Shown here one piece after another: positions 36,001 through 62,377 of a stretch of 64,000 nucleotides of DNA. A program made the translations under genes and the position numbers. The stretch spans positions 1,219,083-1,283,082 of the forward strand of contig NC_079387.1 in the NCBI RefSeq assembly GCF_021018895.1, given 5' to 3'. The notes under the pieces were generated by a model, which saw only the letters and a program-made list of their open reading frames with translations, had not been told where the DNA came from and ran no database searches. The DNA comes from Seriola aureovittata (Eukaryota > Chordata > Actinopteri > Carangiformes > Carangidae). Numbering within the stretch: the stretch's first letter is position 1; every line of letters starts with the position of its first letter.

Positions 36001-39000
36001 TCTCCTCTAATTGCTGTTATGCCTTCTTGGCACCTAACCTAACTCATAAATGATCCACAAGTGCGTATTGCGTTAGTGATGTGGACTCATCAAGCTTTAA
36101 AAAGAATGTGTCTGTTGATCATGTATGTCCCTTTCTGTATGATGTGTCTTCAAAATTTCTATTGGTAATAATTCTGAAGATGTGTTAAGTTCACTTTAAG
36201 GATTGTTGGACTTAAGCCTTCTATAGATAGTCAAAATGTCTTTATTGTTTTCAACCTGCTCTTGCCAATGTCCTGGACGTACTGATCTGCATATGAAATG
36301 CACTTAACAGCAGTATACTACTTCATTACAAAACCTTTAACATACCTGCTCATTGTCTCTTGAAAAGCTGCAGTGGAGCTCTGCATGCGACTTGTTTAAT
36401 CTTTGTAGCAAATGGTAAAGGAACAGACTGCCAGTTAATCAAGTTTCATATTGCTGGTGCCACACAATTAACGCACAATTTGCATGATATTTGATGCCTT
36501 GTGGCCTGATGAGGCTTGAATATGTCAGCTTTAGATCAGCCAAAAAGTCCACAAGCCATAGATTCTCAAGTTCACCAATAGCCAGGGTATTTGTTGTATT
36601 GTGTCCAAGTCCAATTTTATTGATAAAGAGGATATATGCATTTAATTTGAAGAGAGACCGATGGCATAGCTTTTGATTTATAGTTTCAGCGTTGGAGTTC
36701 ACACATTGATGGAACCCCTGCAGCACTTGACAGGTTTATCGTACATGATCATGCCATGTTGTGCTTTAGTTATATTTTTCATTCACTTTGCAATATGGAG
36801 CTATGGTGGGCTATGCATCAAACTGGAGTTACTTCTCGGTTGCTTGCACTCATCTTCTTTCATGACTGAATAGATGAATACTCCAGTGTCGTCACTGTGT
36901 TTACATTCTTCCTTTTACTGAGATTGTGAGCGGCAGTCATGGTGAGCAGAGGGTTTTCACTTTTGTAGGTTTGTGGGACTGAAACTTATATTTTGTTTGG
37001 CATCAGAAACTTGCATGAGCATCCCAAGCTTGCAAATCACAGTTCTGGTGTCCCCCATGTGGTATCTCCTGAATATGTAGTTACATCTTTGAGGATGTGC
37101 ATCAACTACGATCCCTTTTACGTATGTAGGCAAATCTATGTTGTAACCTGTTAATGCACAACTAAAAATACAGTTTTAGCTGGTCTACCTTCATAGCTGC
37201 AAGCTGCAAAGCAACCAAACAAAGCCTAGGCTGTCTTAAATGAAAAAAAAAATCCACCTTAAGATGTTTCCAGTGCAGGAATAATTGAATTCACGCTGCA
37301 TTTCTGGTAGATTTTTGTGTCCACATTGTCCTGAGTTTGACCACCCCTCTGCTCCTCTGTCTGTCCTCCTTGCGCCTGTTTGTCTCATTGCTGTGAACAG
37401 TAAATGTGAAAAGGGCAAAAGCGCAATCTTAAAAAAAGATCAGCCTGCTATAAAAGGTTGGAGATTAGTAAGTACCGTATGTAATTTGGACACGGTAATT
37501 GTTGAGTCATGAGTCAGGAAATGGCGTGGAGAGATGAGCAGAAAAATAGTAAAAGTTGAGCTTTAATTCATGCTTTCACATTAGCACAGTGGCACATTCA
37601 GGGAGTAAAGGGTTTACCAAAGGTTGTGATGTAGAAATGTTGTACCTCACTCCCCTCTCTACCATCCTTCATCTTTTTCTTGCTGATACAACCAAAAAAA
37701 AGACAAAATAACAAATAGAAATCTTAAAGATAGAGATGAGATATTTGTCACAGCCACAGACATCCAACGCTGCACTAAGCACTTGTTGGGAAAATAATTA
37801 GTTTGTTCCTCTAGTGTGAACACAACAATAGAAATTATTTTTTCTCTGTTACCTCTGCATGTTCCAAACATGGAGTTGTGGGAAATGAGATTTTAATGAT
37901 GTGGTGGTTTCTCACATAGGACTAACACACCTCCTGAGATGAAGAGGTGTGACTGATGCAGCTGCGTATTTCCAGATGAACAGTATACGTATAACTGCTG
38001 CTTCATTTTACTGTGCCACGGTGAGCAGTACCCCCCTCGCCTCTCTTCCTCTGGTGGTGGTGTCGCTGGGTTTGGTCTCAGCAGCTCACAGGGCAGTTAT
38101 GAGTCAGCAGCACTGGCGGCTGAGAGGAGGCTTTACATGGATCTCCATCACTCACTGAATTCATCCTGATTTACCAGCTTTGATAGGCTTCTACTGAAAT
38201 CATTTTCTGAGAGAGGGAAACTGCCAGTAATAACGTTTTTTTTTGTCATCTTTTCATTAGACAACATTTCTATACGACAGTCATAGTGTGTAACAAGTTT
38301 TATTGTAAACCTGCAATATATTTATAAAAAGATATAAGAGGGGATATCCTGAGCAGATCTGTAGAATTGCGATTTGGGACTAATCAAGGCATTTTCTGAG
38401 ACCTGTTGGTCAAGTCCTTTTCCAGTTTCAGTTCTTAGTTTATTGTAAAATAAACACTCTAAGAATTGTGAGCACCTGAACTGCAGAGTACCAACGACAA
38501 ACAGACACCAGGCGAAGGGCTGAATTAATATCTGCACCAGACGTGTCTTTTTTAAATTGGATTTTATATACTTCTACCTGTCCAACACACTGGATTGGTA
38601 TCAGGTCTTCTACTGACCTTATTAAAATGATTGGATATCAGCTGAGATCCATATAGTTATGGGATGGGGTTCCATGGCATTTTATAGAATGAATCCTGTT
38701 CCAAATCTGCTTTTCGAATCCTTTTTTGTCGTTTGTTTGGTTCTTACTTTAACATGTTGGATGATAAATAAACAAAGGATTTGCATTTCTCCCACAAATA
38801 TTAGATTCTTTAGTTTCATTGACTCGGACACGTTCAAGCCAGTCTGCCATGTTTGCTGTAAACAACAGCGTCGCTGAGTTATTGTGCGTTTATATATTTT
38901 GGTCTTTTATTTTTTCTTTACCAATGCCTATAGTGTCAGACAGAGGGTGCAAATGCAAAATTCAATAAGTGATTGATAGGCTGCAAAGCTTAACAAATCC

Positions 39001-39502
39001 AGGTATTTTTATCAATTTGCAACTGGATCCAAAATGGAACTGGCTGTTGGCACCCATCCCTACACACAGTTGACCCTGGCACTACAAAACTGAGTCTGTG
39101 GCTCCTTGTGACTATGATGTATAATGACATTGATGAAAAAGATAAATTTTATGTGAATTGGTCTTATCATGATAGATATATAGATCACGTCTATCATAAT
39201 AGATGATCTTCTTAATCAGGTCATTATTGGAGCAGATACTGGAATAGTGGATCCTATCTGTAGGAAAGCATAAATGTCATATACAATACAGCATTAAAGG
39301 ACTTGGATTATAATTAAGACAAGAAAACCTAATTATAACATCCTAGAAGATATAAAAATTTTAAAATTATACTTGAAATTGCAATATTGTCAATTTTGAC
39401 AGGCTGAATTTTTTTTTTTTAATTTATTTATTTATTTTTTACATGCTTTTGCATTTGAAAGCCAACCTGTGTTATAGACCATCCAGGAAAAAAATCCTCA
39501 TG

Positions 39503-39563
39503 ATCAGGGCAACTAATCAACTTACAATTATTTTCATCATTGATTAATCTGCCAATCGGTTCT
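39503..39563 (+). mobile_element. fragment of the TAGGGCTGC-type hAT-like MITE
   Basis: CAGGGCAACTAATCAAC, then AATTATTTTCATCATTGATT and AATCTGCCAAT match the left end of the teleost repeat whose fuller copy is at 61843-62182. Confidence 0.55.
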
Positions 39564-39934
39564 GTTTTTTTTTTTTTGCAGCTCTGCATATTTCCGACCA
39601 CACCTTTAACACTATTTTAACATTAGTAGCCTATAACAAAAGGTTTTATTTAAAATAAAAGGACATCTTTCATAGGAATAATGCTGGCCTCGTTGTGTGG
39701 AGTGGCAGTACAAGCAGCTAAGCAGTGGCTTGATTCAGTCAAGTCAATGTAATTATCAGAATGTGTGGTGGCCAGCAAAAGATTGACCAGTATCAAGACT
39801 AGATAACAAAGGGGTTTCATTTTTATTGAGTCTAAAGGTTGCCATCTTGGTCACTGTGGTGAAATGGAAATAATTGATTGTAAATGAAAAGCAGATTAAA
39901 TTATGGATTTAACATTCTTGTTCTGCCCTCACAG

Positions 39935-40445
39935 GAACCATGGGAATACCACTACCCAACTGCGTTTGGGAACCAATATGTTGAACATATTCTACTTGTC
40001 TGACGGTATTCTGGGCGGCAGAAGACAAATGGTGAAAAACTAGTAATAAAGGACTTCCCCGTGAAAGCACAGTGCACACCAAATCCTCATCCTCTCCTTT
40101 TCAGCCAGCATCTTCCTGGGTCGGATGGCTCTGAACGACAAGATGCAGTAATGGAAGTCTACGTGCAATTCAGCACTGTAGCCATGAAGCAGCTCAAAGG
40201 GTAGGGTTTGCCGTGAGCTTGCCTCACCCTACCCGACCACCCACTCATCCACCACCCCATTCAACTCCACCTGAGAGGGGAGTCCGACGTTGAAGCATAA
40301 TCCTGCATCCCGACCCATCTCCTCAACCCTCCCTCCACCACCTCCACCACGGCTTTGGAAGACGAACATGACGTGCATTGCGAAGACACTGGTTGATGTC
40401 TGATATATATACCTCTGAGGTGTCGAGCGTAAAACCAGTGGCGCA
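39935..40445 (+). other. mbd5: mbd5 5' leader with several upstream ORFs
   Basis: Two strong acceptors (CTGCCCTCACAG before 39935 and CTCTCCTTTTCAG before 40105) could begin the exon that carries the mbd5 ATG. Short ORFs precede that ATG: 39940-39984 (14 aa), 40125-40151 (8 aa), 40151-40204 (17 aa, its ATG overlapping the previous TAA) and 40368-40403 (11 aa). A 9-bp GC-rich hairpin lies at 40199-40234. Whether the leader is one exon is not proven. Confidence 0.5.
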
Positions 40446-54627
<14,182 letters not shown>

Positions 54628-55006
54628 CATTGAATGTGTCGGCCCAAGAACGTCCTCAAAGCCTTCGGAGACTTTGTCCGTTCAGCCTTGATGCGATCTG
54701 AGCTCTCTAACAGGTGCTACACATGGACTTTCAGTGGTACATCTTTGTTCCATATCGACTTGACTTAATGACTGACCACAGAAGGTGCTGGAAATTCCAA
54801 TCACCAATACAGTTTTAACTGTAGAAGACAAAAAAAAAGAAAAAATTGAGAAAAACATCAAAAATGGTTGCAATTTGTCTACAGCTCACTGAATTAACTA
54901 TTTTTTTCTAGTATAAGATAGTAAAATAAACAAAAAAAGCTACAAGCATTACCTTACATATTTAAGAAAAATAGACAGTCCAAATATTTCTGATACATTT
55001 TCAATA

Positions 55007-55057
55007 TGTATATAGATAATCCTGAAATTTCATGCTATTAAGAAATGTATGTAAATA
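55007..55057 (+). promoter_or_regulatory. mbd5: paired Pumilio response elements in mbd5 3' UTR
   Basis: TGTATATA (55007-55014) and TGTAAATA (55050-55057) both fit UGUAHAUA. A third, TGTAAATA, is at 58755-58762 just before the poly(A) site. Confidence 0.5.
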
Positions 55058-55751
55058 TTGTACAATGTCATGTACAAGCGTACCTAATGCACATTTTATC
55101 TTTTATTGTACAAAACAAAGCAGAAGAAGTGTACCAATGTCTTGGTTTCTATTCAGAAATGCGGTTGCATACGGCCGCATGCATAGGATAAATAAGAATA
55201 CAGCCTAAAGCTTTTATATGATGAACTGTAAGACGTGCTTTTTTTGTTTTTGTTTTTTTTTTTGTTTCTTTTTGTTTTTTGGTTTGTTTTTTTAAATGTA
55301 AGGGAACAGCAGTGGAACAGGCACGAGTATATGAGTTCTCCATTACGATAGCCACTTCACACCAGTTAAGTGTTCATTTGTATTGGGTAAAAAAAAAAAA
55401 AAAAGATAAAAAACAGAATGAACTTTACCAGCTGAAAGTGTTCAATGTTCCCCTGAGCAGGGTGGGAAACGACCAGAGGCCGGACGAGTATTGGTAAATC
55501 TTCATCTGCTCCACCAGGCACCTTGACAGGAAAAACAACATATTGGGAGATCCAGTTTTGTGCTTAAAAAAAAAAAGAGTCTGGTTGGCAGGTTGGCAGG
55601 TGAATTTTTTGGGTTACCTGACGTTTTTAGAAGGAAAAATCCACCTTCAGGCAGTTTTACATTTTGTGTTGTTGTTTGAGTTTTCGGAGTTTTGTTAAAA
55701 TTATTTCCAAGATTTTCCAGAACAATTTCCTACAACTCACAGTGGTTGGGT

Positions 55752-55912
55752 TAAATCGATTACTTGATTAGTCGATCGAATATCTAGAGGTTTTGGCGCG
55801 TTGGGTGAAAAAAGATGAAAGCTGAAGGCTTGGCTCTGAGATGTTGGCATTTCATCGACTAAACAACAAATCGATTCATCAAAACAATATTCTGCGGGTT
55901 AATCAATAGGTA
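55752..55912. mobile_element. MITE-derived segment in mbd5 3' UTR
   Basis: AATCGATTACTTGATTAGTC and, inverted, CATCGACTAAACAAC, AATCGATTCATC and GCGGGTTAATCAATA resemble the ATCGATTA-rich ends of the hAT-like MITE family, in opposing orientations. Confidence 0.45.
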
Positions 55913-58828
55913 AAATAAACACCAGCTGCAGCGTCACCTGATGGCTACCCAGCAAGCTAAAATGTAGCTGTTTCTATCAGTATGTTGGTTACCTGGTTAC
56001 CGTGAAGATGCGTATATGTGCAGCAGGTCAGTGCTCTGATTTCTCCCCTGCTGCTTCCTGAGAGGTTGTGGCAGGAAATTGACTTTGGGAGGGACTTTTA
56101 GGAGGAATCCAGCTGTGGCAATCCCGTTTCTCTAATCTCATACTCTGGTTAGTGAAACCAGGTTTGTCGTTTACATGGCGTTCAAGAAATCGGCTCAATA
56201 GGGGAAAGCTGGCTGTAAACTGGTGCAGAAATTGGCATCTGTGCCTCGTCTATGATGGATTTCTTCTTTTTATTATTGAACACTACAAATTGATGTTTTT
56301 AAAAGAAGGCCCCACTTACTGTTGATGTTTGAGGTCACAGAGACTTCTGTAGCTGGAAATGTTTCCCTTGGCTTCATCTTCTGGCCAGTTATCTGTGGGA
56401 AGAAGTAAAACTCCAAACTGAAGTGCAACATAAAATCACCACTAACAGTGGAGCTGGATGGATTTTTCCTTCACCTACGACCAAGAATCACAGTCTGCAT
56501 TGATGAATTATTTCATTTGGATGTTGTGATCATGTTCTAGTGCTTGTTTGTACAGTGATTTTTTTTATTTTTTATTTTTTTTCATGACTGTAGTTTTGCC
56601 ACATCTATAGCTTTAGGTAGAGGAACTGAGCTCAGAGGCAGAGTCTAGATTATCAAACAGTAACACTAACATGCTTTTCAGGAGCAGTGAAAGCATTTTC
56701 TCGCATTTAGGGGCCTTGTGTTTTTATTTTGTTTTATTGTTTTTTTGTTGGTTTGTTTGTTTGTTTTGCTTATTGATGTAAATTATTTATGTACAGTACT
56801 CCATATTTATTTTAAGCTTTACAAATATGCTAGATGGCAATAATACTACCAAGAGTTGAGAACTCAAGCCTTATATGTGTATATGTATGTTTTGTTTTTT
56901 TTTGTTTGTTTTTTTAAACAAGTGAATAGATCATGTATTCATAGTCCATTACAAAGGTCTTTTCCCTTTTTATTTAAGAAGTGAGCATCACAGATAACAC
57001 TTTTTTACCATGAGGCTTTCTGAGCTACTTGTTTTTGTTACAGACTGTGTCATGGATTTCTTAGTTGAAGAAAATAACCACACTATTTATGAATATGCAC
57101 GTGTGAAAAGGCAGATGGCGTTTATGTTGGTAACAAATGCAGTTTTAACACTAAAAAACTATCATGAAAGTTTCAAGCCGGAAAGCAGAATCCTCACCAT
57201 GATAATCGACCGTGAACGCACACATACACACACAAACACACACACACAGGTGCTCCTCCTGATCAAAATCAACCAACAACCTGAAATCACTACAGAATTA
57301 TCAAGTGCAATATACCAATCGATGGCAAAGATCAACCGTTTAGAAACACTGCATCTCTGATTGTTTGAAACCTTTTCTTTTGTACACACCTTCAACAACT
57401 CGGACTGTAATTTGTTGCCTGTTTTCAAAATGTCGGCATCTCCTCTGACGTGTAATCTGTTACCCTTTTCTTTTTCAGATGTCCTGACCTAAGAGCCATG
57501 AAGTAGTAATTTATTCGTAGCTTTACCTTTACACACACGCCACACTCGTTACGGCCAACAGCACATTTAATTCTACTAAGGTAAACAAAATATCTGATGC
57601 ATCCAAATATCATATTACTAAAAAGCCGTTACTTGAACCAAATAGTACACTACTTCACACAGACGAATATTACTCTCAAATTTCAGTAGTTTTCAAATGT
57701 AACCATTGAGACATATCCAAATAAACCAGGAGCTTCAAAGTCAAACTATGAATTACAGCCAAGTAAGCAATTTCAACAGTTCTAACTTTATTCGTGTGTT
57801 CACACTTTGAAGAACGTTAAAGTCATTTGTACTGTATTTTCTGATGAGATCTCTGACTTATTTCAAAGTATTTTTGACCTTTTTTTGTCATGTGCACACT
57901 GAAAAAAACTCAAGGACTTTTTTGAAAAAGCTCAGTTTCTGTCCTGGATTTGTAGCAACAAAGCCCGGTAACATCAAGAAAATGTCAGTATTCATTGATG
58001 AATATCAGACATCGGTGTTAGCTCAACCCAGTGTGGTTATTTTCCATTTTTGATCATGGAAATTCTAAATTTCTAAGTCAAATTTTATAGTCTGACGTCT
58101 ATGCTTTTCAAAGTGTCCCAGTTTTTTCAGTGTGCGCACTTTTAAGGAACCTCAGAGTTGAGTTTTACTGTAAACTGTGGCAAGGAAATCCTCCGGCCTT
58201 TTTCAAAATGTGACATTCGGTGTCGAGAACACATGAGCTCTTTCGGTAAAGTTCATTCTGCCTCTCTTCCCCCGTTTTTTTTGTGCAATGACATGCAGGA
58301 ACCTGGTCTCGTGTTGGGAACCCATGTGTTATGGATCTGTTTTATCAGTTTCATGTTATTTGTGGTCAAGAGTTCAAAGCATTTTTGTGTTTCAGATGGT
58401 CTGTGCAGTCTATTTTTTCCTCCTCCAGCCTGTGACTGTGTGTGTGTGAGGGTGATTATTATTTTTATTTTATTTTATTTTTTCTGGTGAACTTGTTTCT
58501 GCTCTTTGAATCTCATTTCCCTCTTCCACCCTTTCCTTGTCAGTATTTTATTTTTTCAACTTGTAATTAAGTATATATTTTCTCACTAATATATACTTTA
58601 CAAAAAATAGACTTGCGTGAAGTATGATGTGCACTTGATTGCTCTTGTTTATTTTTCTTTTTGCATTAATGTGGGCTAGGGATAGTTTGTCAGAGTCCAT
58701 TATTTTGAGATTGTTTGGACTTTTTTTAATGGTTTGATGTAAGCAGCATTTTTTTGTAAATATTGTGAAACATTACAGGTCATGCAGTGATGTAACATTT
58801 TGAACAATGTTGCACAGATGTTTAAGAT

Positions 58829-58834
58829 ATTAAA
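58829..58834 (+). terminator. mbd5: candidate mbd5 poly(A) signal
   Basis: ATTAAA followed after about 30 bases by TGGTGTGTTAGGTGTTGTT, a GU-rich downstream element. Confidence 0.6.
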
Positions 58835-58994
58835 AACATGGTCACTCTTACTTGAATAATCTGGTGTGTTAGGTGTTGTTATGTTCCCTGTTTCCTGATT
58901 CTTTCTTCACAGTTCCCAGATTAATTTTATACCAAGTTTAAAAATATGGTTTATATCAGAGATTGGTGTTAAAGCCAGAATTTCCTGTTACACA

Positions 58995-59009
58995 CTGCCC
59001 TCTAGTGGG
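58995..59009 (-). promoter_or_regulatory. CTCF-type motif
   Basis: The minus strand reads CCCACTAGAGGGCAG, a full match to the CTCF core. It lies about 150 bases past the mbd5 poly(A) signal. Confidence 0.55.
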
Positions 59010-59386
59010 CAAATAGAAGATCACAATTTTAATATTGTCTACTGAATGTTCCCCACTGAAGATTATGTAGAATTTAGAATAAAAAAATATGAAATTAAAA
59101 CGTATAAATATATATTATTTAAAGAACAAATTACTGAATACACGGATAATGAACTGTGCAGTTTGGTATCTTGTTTTTATTAACCAAAACTATCTAGAAT
59201 ATAATAAATATATATATAATATTCAGTCTATGAAAATGCAAGTCATTATTTCCTTGGAGGAAACTTACCATAAAGTCCATTTAGTAGATGTTCTAGAGCT
59301 CTCTCTTATACTAGATGATCATCAGGAGATTAAGTTTGCCCTCACAAAAAAATTGATGGCGTGATGATTGTGTGATATGATCTAAA

Positions 59387-59400
59387 GCGCCACCTTGTGG
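59387..59400 (-). promoter_or_regulatory. CTCF-type motif
   Basis: The minus strand reads CCACAAGGTGGCGC, a good match with one less-favoured base. It is the second reverse-oriented site downstream of mbd5. Confidence 0.45.
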
Positions 59401-59640
59401 TGCGTTTCAACTGAGGTTTCCACCTCAAAAAGTAATCATGACAGGACACTCAAAAATAATATATATCTGATATAATGTATATAATTTATACAACAGTTAG
59501 TTCCGATCATGTCATTTGACTAATGGAAATTAGTGCTGATACAGAGTACAACAGCACTGGGACTTTAGCTACATGTATCACTCCGCGTCACAGGTGTTCT
59601 GTTAACTGTTAATTAGCGTTACGCTAGCGGTCGTTATCTA

Positions 59641-59870
59641 GCTTTAATTGTTTTGAAAAAATGTATGTCGTACGTAAACGCCTGCGTGATGACGCAACCA
59701 GCGTGCTACGCAGGCGGGGGCGTGGCCAGCGGCTGTAGCTGCTGCGGCTATGGGCAGACAGAGGCACACTCAGAAACAGTGCGGCAGTTTGAGGACACTC
59801 CTCACAACTGTTGTTTTTCTCCCTCATAATCAATTAAACGGATATTTCATCACAACACGTAACTAAATTG
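59641..59870 (+). promoter_or_regulatory. CpG-rich promoter and candidate first exon of the next gene
   Basis: A GC-rich patch carries a CRE/C-EBP-like TGACGCAA (59690-59697) and a GC box, GGGGGCGTGGCC. The candidate exon ends at AAATTG with perfect donor GTAAGT (59871-59876). By synteny the next gene rightward should be epc2, but its coding sequence is not in the window, so the assignment is open. Confidence 0.5.
59750..59866 (+). CDS. 38-codon ORF inside the candidate first exon (uORF or microprotein)
   Basis: ATG at 59750 to TAA at 59864-59866 encodes MGRQRHTQKQCGSLRTLL, then TTVVFLPHNQLNGYFITT and RN. It ends four bases before the donor, so it is fully contained in the exon. I do not recognise the peptide. 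It may be a chance uORF. Confidence 0.2.
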   Translation: MGRQRHTQKQCGSLRTLLTTVVFLPHNQLNGYFITTRN

Positions 59871-60503
59871 GTAAGTAATAGTTATCTGCAGTATATTTTA
59901 ATTCAAATGACGCAGCATAATGTAGGTTTTATCGGCTGAAGACAGCTAACGGCTGCGGCTTTGTCAGTGTTTATACTGTTAGCTTTAAGTTCAGAAACAG
60001 AAACTACTTGCATGTTTTAGCTAATAAGACAACACTGACTCATATTTTCGTCGCATAACTTAAAGACAGGAGAAGAAAGAAAGCATTTAAGTACATGAGA
60101 CTAACGCCAAGGCATGATAGGGTGTAGGGGGTCAACAACAAGGACAGAACACGCACTTAAAAGGGCAGAATATTGATTACAATTGGGCTAAAGTGCTATA
60201 TAAATTGAGCAATCACTAATGTTACAAAGTGTATGTGGTTCCTTGAGTGTAGCAGCCGGGTCACAGCCTGAGAAACACCGCTGCCGCTAGTATTACGTAA
60301 CTTAGTTAGGAAACGGTGCATTTTCCTCCGAGCCTGAGTGTGTGACAGGCAGTGTATGGATTCTAACATACAGTATTTATTGCCTCTCTTGTTTTATGAT
60401 ATGCAAATGATCTCTCACCTAGACATCATCCTGTTAAAGACACACTAAATATGTGATTTTGCAGTATAATGTGTGAGTATACTGATTTTGCTGAGTGTAC
60501 ATA

Positions 60504-60510
<7 letters not shown>

Positions 60511-60555
<45 letters not shown>

Positions 60556-60558
60556 CGC
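60511..60558. repeat. (TG)n(CG)n alternating tract
   Basis: About 18 TG units pass directly into about six CG units, an uninterrupted alternating purine-pyrimidine run with strong Z-DNA potential. Confidence 0.95.
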
Positions 60559-61842
60559 AGCATGCCCTCTCTGGATGCTGACTGTGGATGTACACATGTG
60601 CTGAGTCTGTGTGAGAGTTGCATGTTGTCGTCACAGTTAACTGCAGTCCCTCTGCTTTCCAAGGCTGGTTTTGAGTTTCATCTGTGCAGGAGTCAAGGTC
60701 AGCTGGACACTGAGTTCAAAGAGCTGATGATGCTCTTCATGAGGAGGGGAGTGACCTGTTTGAAAATTAAGCTTTCAATGTGGAGCTGACTTGATATGTA
60801 TAACCACATTTTACATTATGACTGAAGATGGTTTCACTTGGGAGTGTTGTAAAGCTTTGCCTTTGTCCTGGTGCCTGGTAAACAAACTTTGTGATGCTTG
60901 CCAGTTCTTTTATGGTTTGAGATTTGAATTTTGACTGTAAGACTAACTGTAAGACTGTAAGAAAATGATAGCAAAGTTAAATCAAGGTAATTTATGATAT
61001 AAACAGTTCATCTAGCAGGTAACATAGTAGACAATAATTCAGAATGTGATAGCATAATCCTTACATATTGTTATTTGGCATTCTTGAAAAAAAAAAAAAG
61101 AGGTCATTGACCATTTTTTGATTCATTTAGCAGATATACACATCAAGATTATGTCCCTGAGTGAAATGGAAAAAACTCATCTCTATAGCAGTATGATATT
61201 AGCATTTAAATTATTTTAAAAAGTGATAAGGATATAGGTAGTTCTGGGTAAACCTCAGTACTTTTATGGTAAATGCATTCATAGTGCCACATATCAAACT
61301 GTCACATACCGAAAGCTTGAATGTCTTGTCAAATTTGCAGTTTTTGTAATTATCTGATCAGGAAATATGAAAAAACTCAAAGAAACTTTATTTTGAAAAG
61401 CTCAAAAAGTTATTCTCCTGCACCTTTGCTTTGCACCATCCAAAGCCACTTTCTCCCATTCTGGTTTTTACTTGCTGTACTCATGGAAAACGTCACTATT
61501 TCCATTTCCTCCTGCACTTCCAGATAAATCACTGCTTGTCACTCTCTGTCTCCTCAGCCCAAACATCAGTCTGTCCTTGGCTCAGAGCTGTAAGTTTAAA
61601 TACTGACACAGGATGATTTTAGCAGCCATGTTTTAAGCAGGGAAAAACAGACTGGATGTGGGAACTGGCACTTTGAGAGATGAGGGGAATGTTCAACAGG
61701 CTTTTCTACTCTGACAATATTATCATGGCATCAGGATGTTCTTGTTGTCATATAGTGTGAACGGGTTTGAATCTGGTTGGTGATTTTTCCATATAGTTAC
61801 TACTATCTTTGGAATCTGTAATTAGACTGTTAAGATACTTTT

Positions 61843-62182
61843 TAGGGCTGCAGCAATTCATTATTGCTCAGACATTTAATTGGTGTGTATAGTATATTAG
61901 AAAATAGAGAAAAATGCCGACGTGATTTCTCACAGCCCAAGGAAACATATTCAGATCGCTTGCTTTTTCCAACTAACAGTCTAAAAGCCAAATATATTCA
62001 GTTTACTAACATTTGTTACAGAGGAAAGCAGCAAATATTCACATTTGAGAAGCTGGAACCAGAGAATATTTGGCTTTTTTACTTGGAAAACGACTGAAAT
62101 AACTAATTGGTTAGTAAAACGGTTGCTGGTGAATTTTCAGGTTGTTGTCTAATTGATTAATTAGCTAATCTATTAATCTCTA
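61843..62182 (+). mobile_element. hAT-like MITE (TAGGGCTGCA... type)
   Basis: The copy starts TAGGGCTGCAGCAATTCATT and carries CAAATATATTCAGTTTACTA, GCAAATATTCACATTTGAGA and AGCTGGAACCAGAGAAT, then ATTGATTAATTAGCTAATC near the end. This matches a very common teleost non-autonomous repeat. It has no coding capacity. The right terminus has decayed. Confidence 0.75.
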
Positions 62183-62329
62183 GTGACTTTTGTCGTTGTT
62201 CGTGTTGATCAACATATTTCAGATGAGAGGTGAATCGTATTCAGTTGCAGAAACTAACACTGTCGTAGCTGTATTGATGGACTGTGATTTGACTTGAAAT
62301 CACAGAGTTAGTGTATTCCTCTGTATCCT

Positions 62330-62331
<2 letters not shown>

Positions 62332-62376
<45 letters not shown>
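62332..62376. repeat. (TG)n microsatellite
   Basis: A pure GT run of 45 bases. Confidence 0.97.

Positions 62377-62377
<1 letters not shown>

Larger units (their letters stand above)
32944..40104 (+). other. mbd5: mbd5 leader intron, about 7 kb
   Basis: The first 0.9 kb is CpG-rich and crowded with GCTAGC/GCTAAC motifs (33060-33870). The rest is AT-rich with no exon recognised except a possible leader exon at 39935. It holds a MITE fragment (39503-39563) and a G-rich run at 35671-35688. Confidence 0.55.
54628..58850 (+). other. mbd5: mbd5 3' UTR, about 4.2 kb
   Basis: A long AT/T-rich UTR without splice signals of note. It carries three Pumilio-type octamers (55007, 55050, 58755), a rearranged MITE piece (55752-55912) and an internal AATAAA at 57720. 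It ends at ATTAAA 58829 followed by a GT-rich stretch. Confidence 0.65.
58851..59640. other. short intergenic region downstream of mbd5
   Basis: AT-rich, with two CTCF-type motifs in reverse orientation (58995 and 59387). No gene was seen. Confidence 0.6.

Noticed and set aside
60426..60789. Open frames through the TG/CA repeats near 60.5 and 63.4 kb
   Set aside because: They are translations of microsatellites (Cys-Val or His-Thr repeats) without family resemblance.
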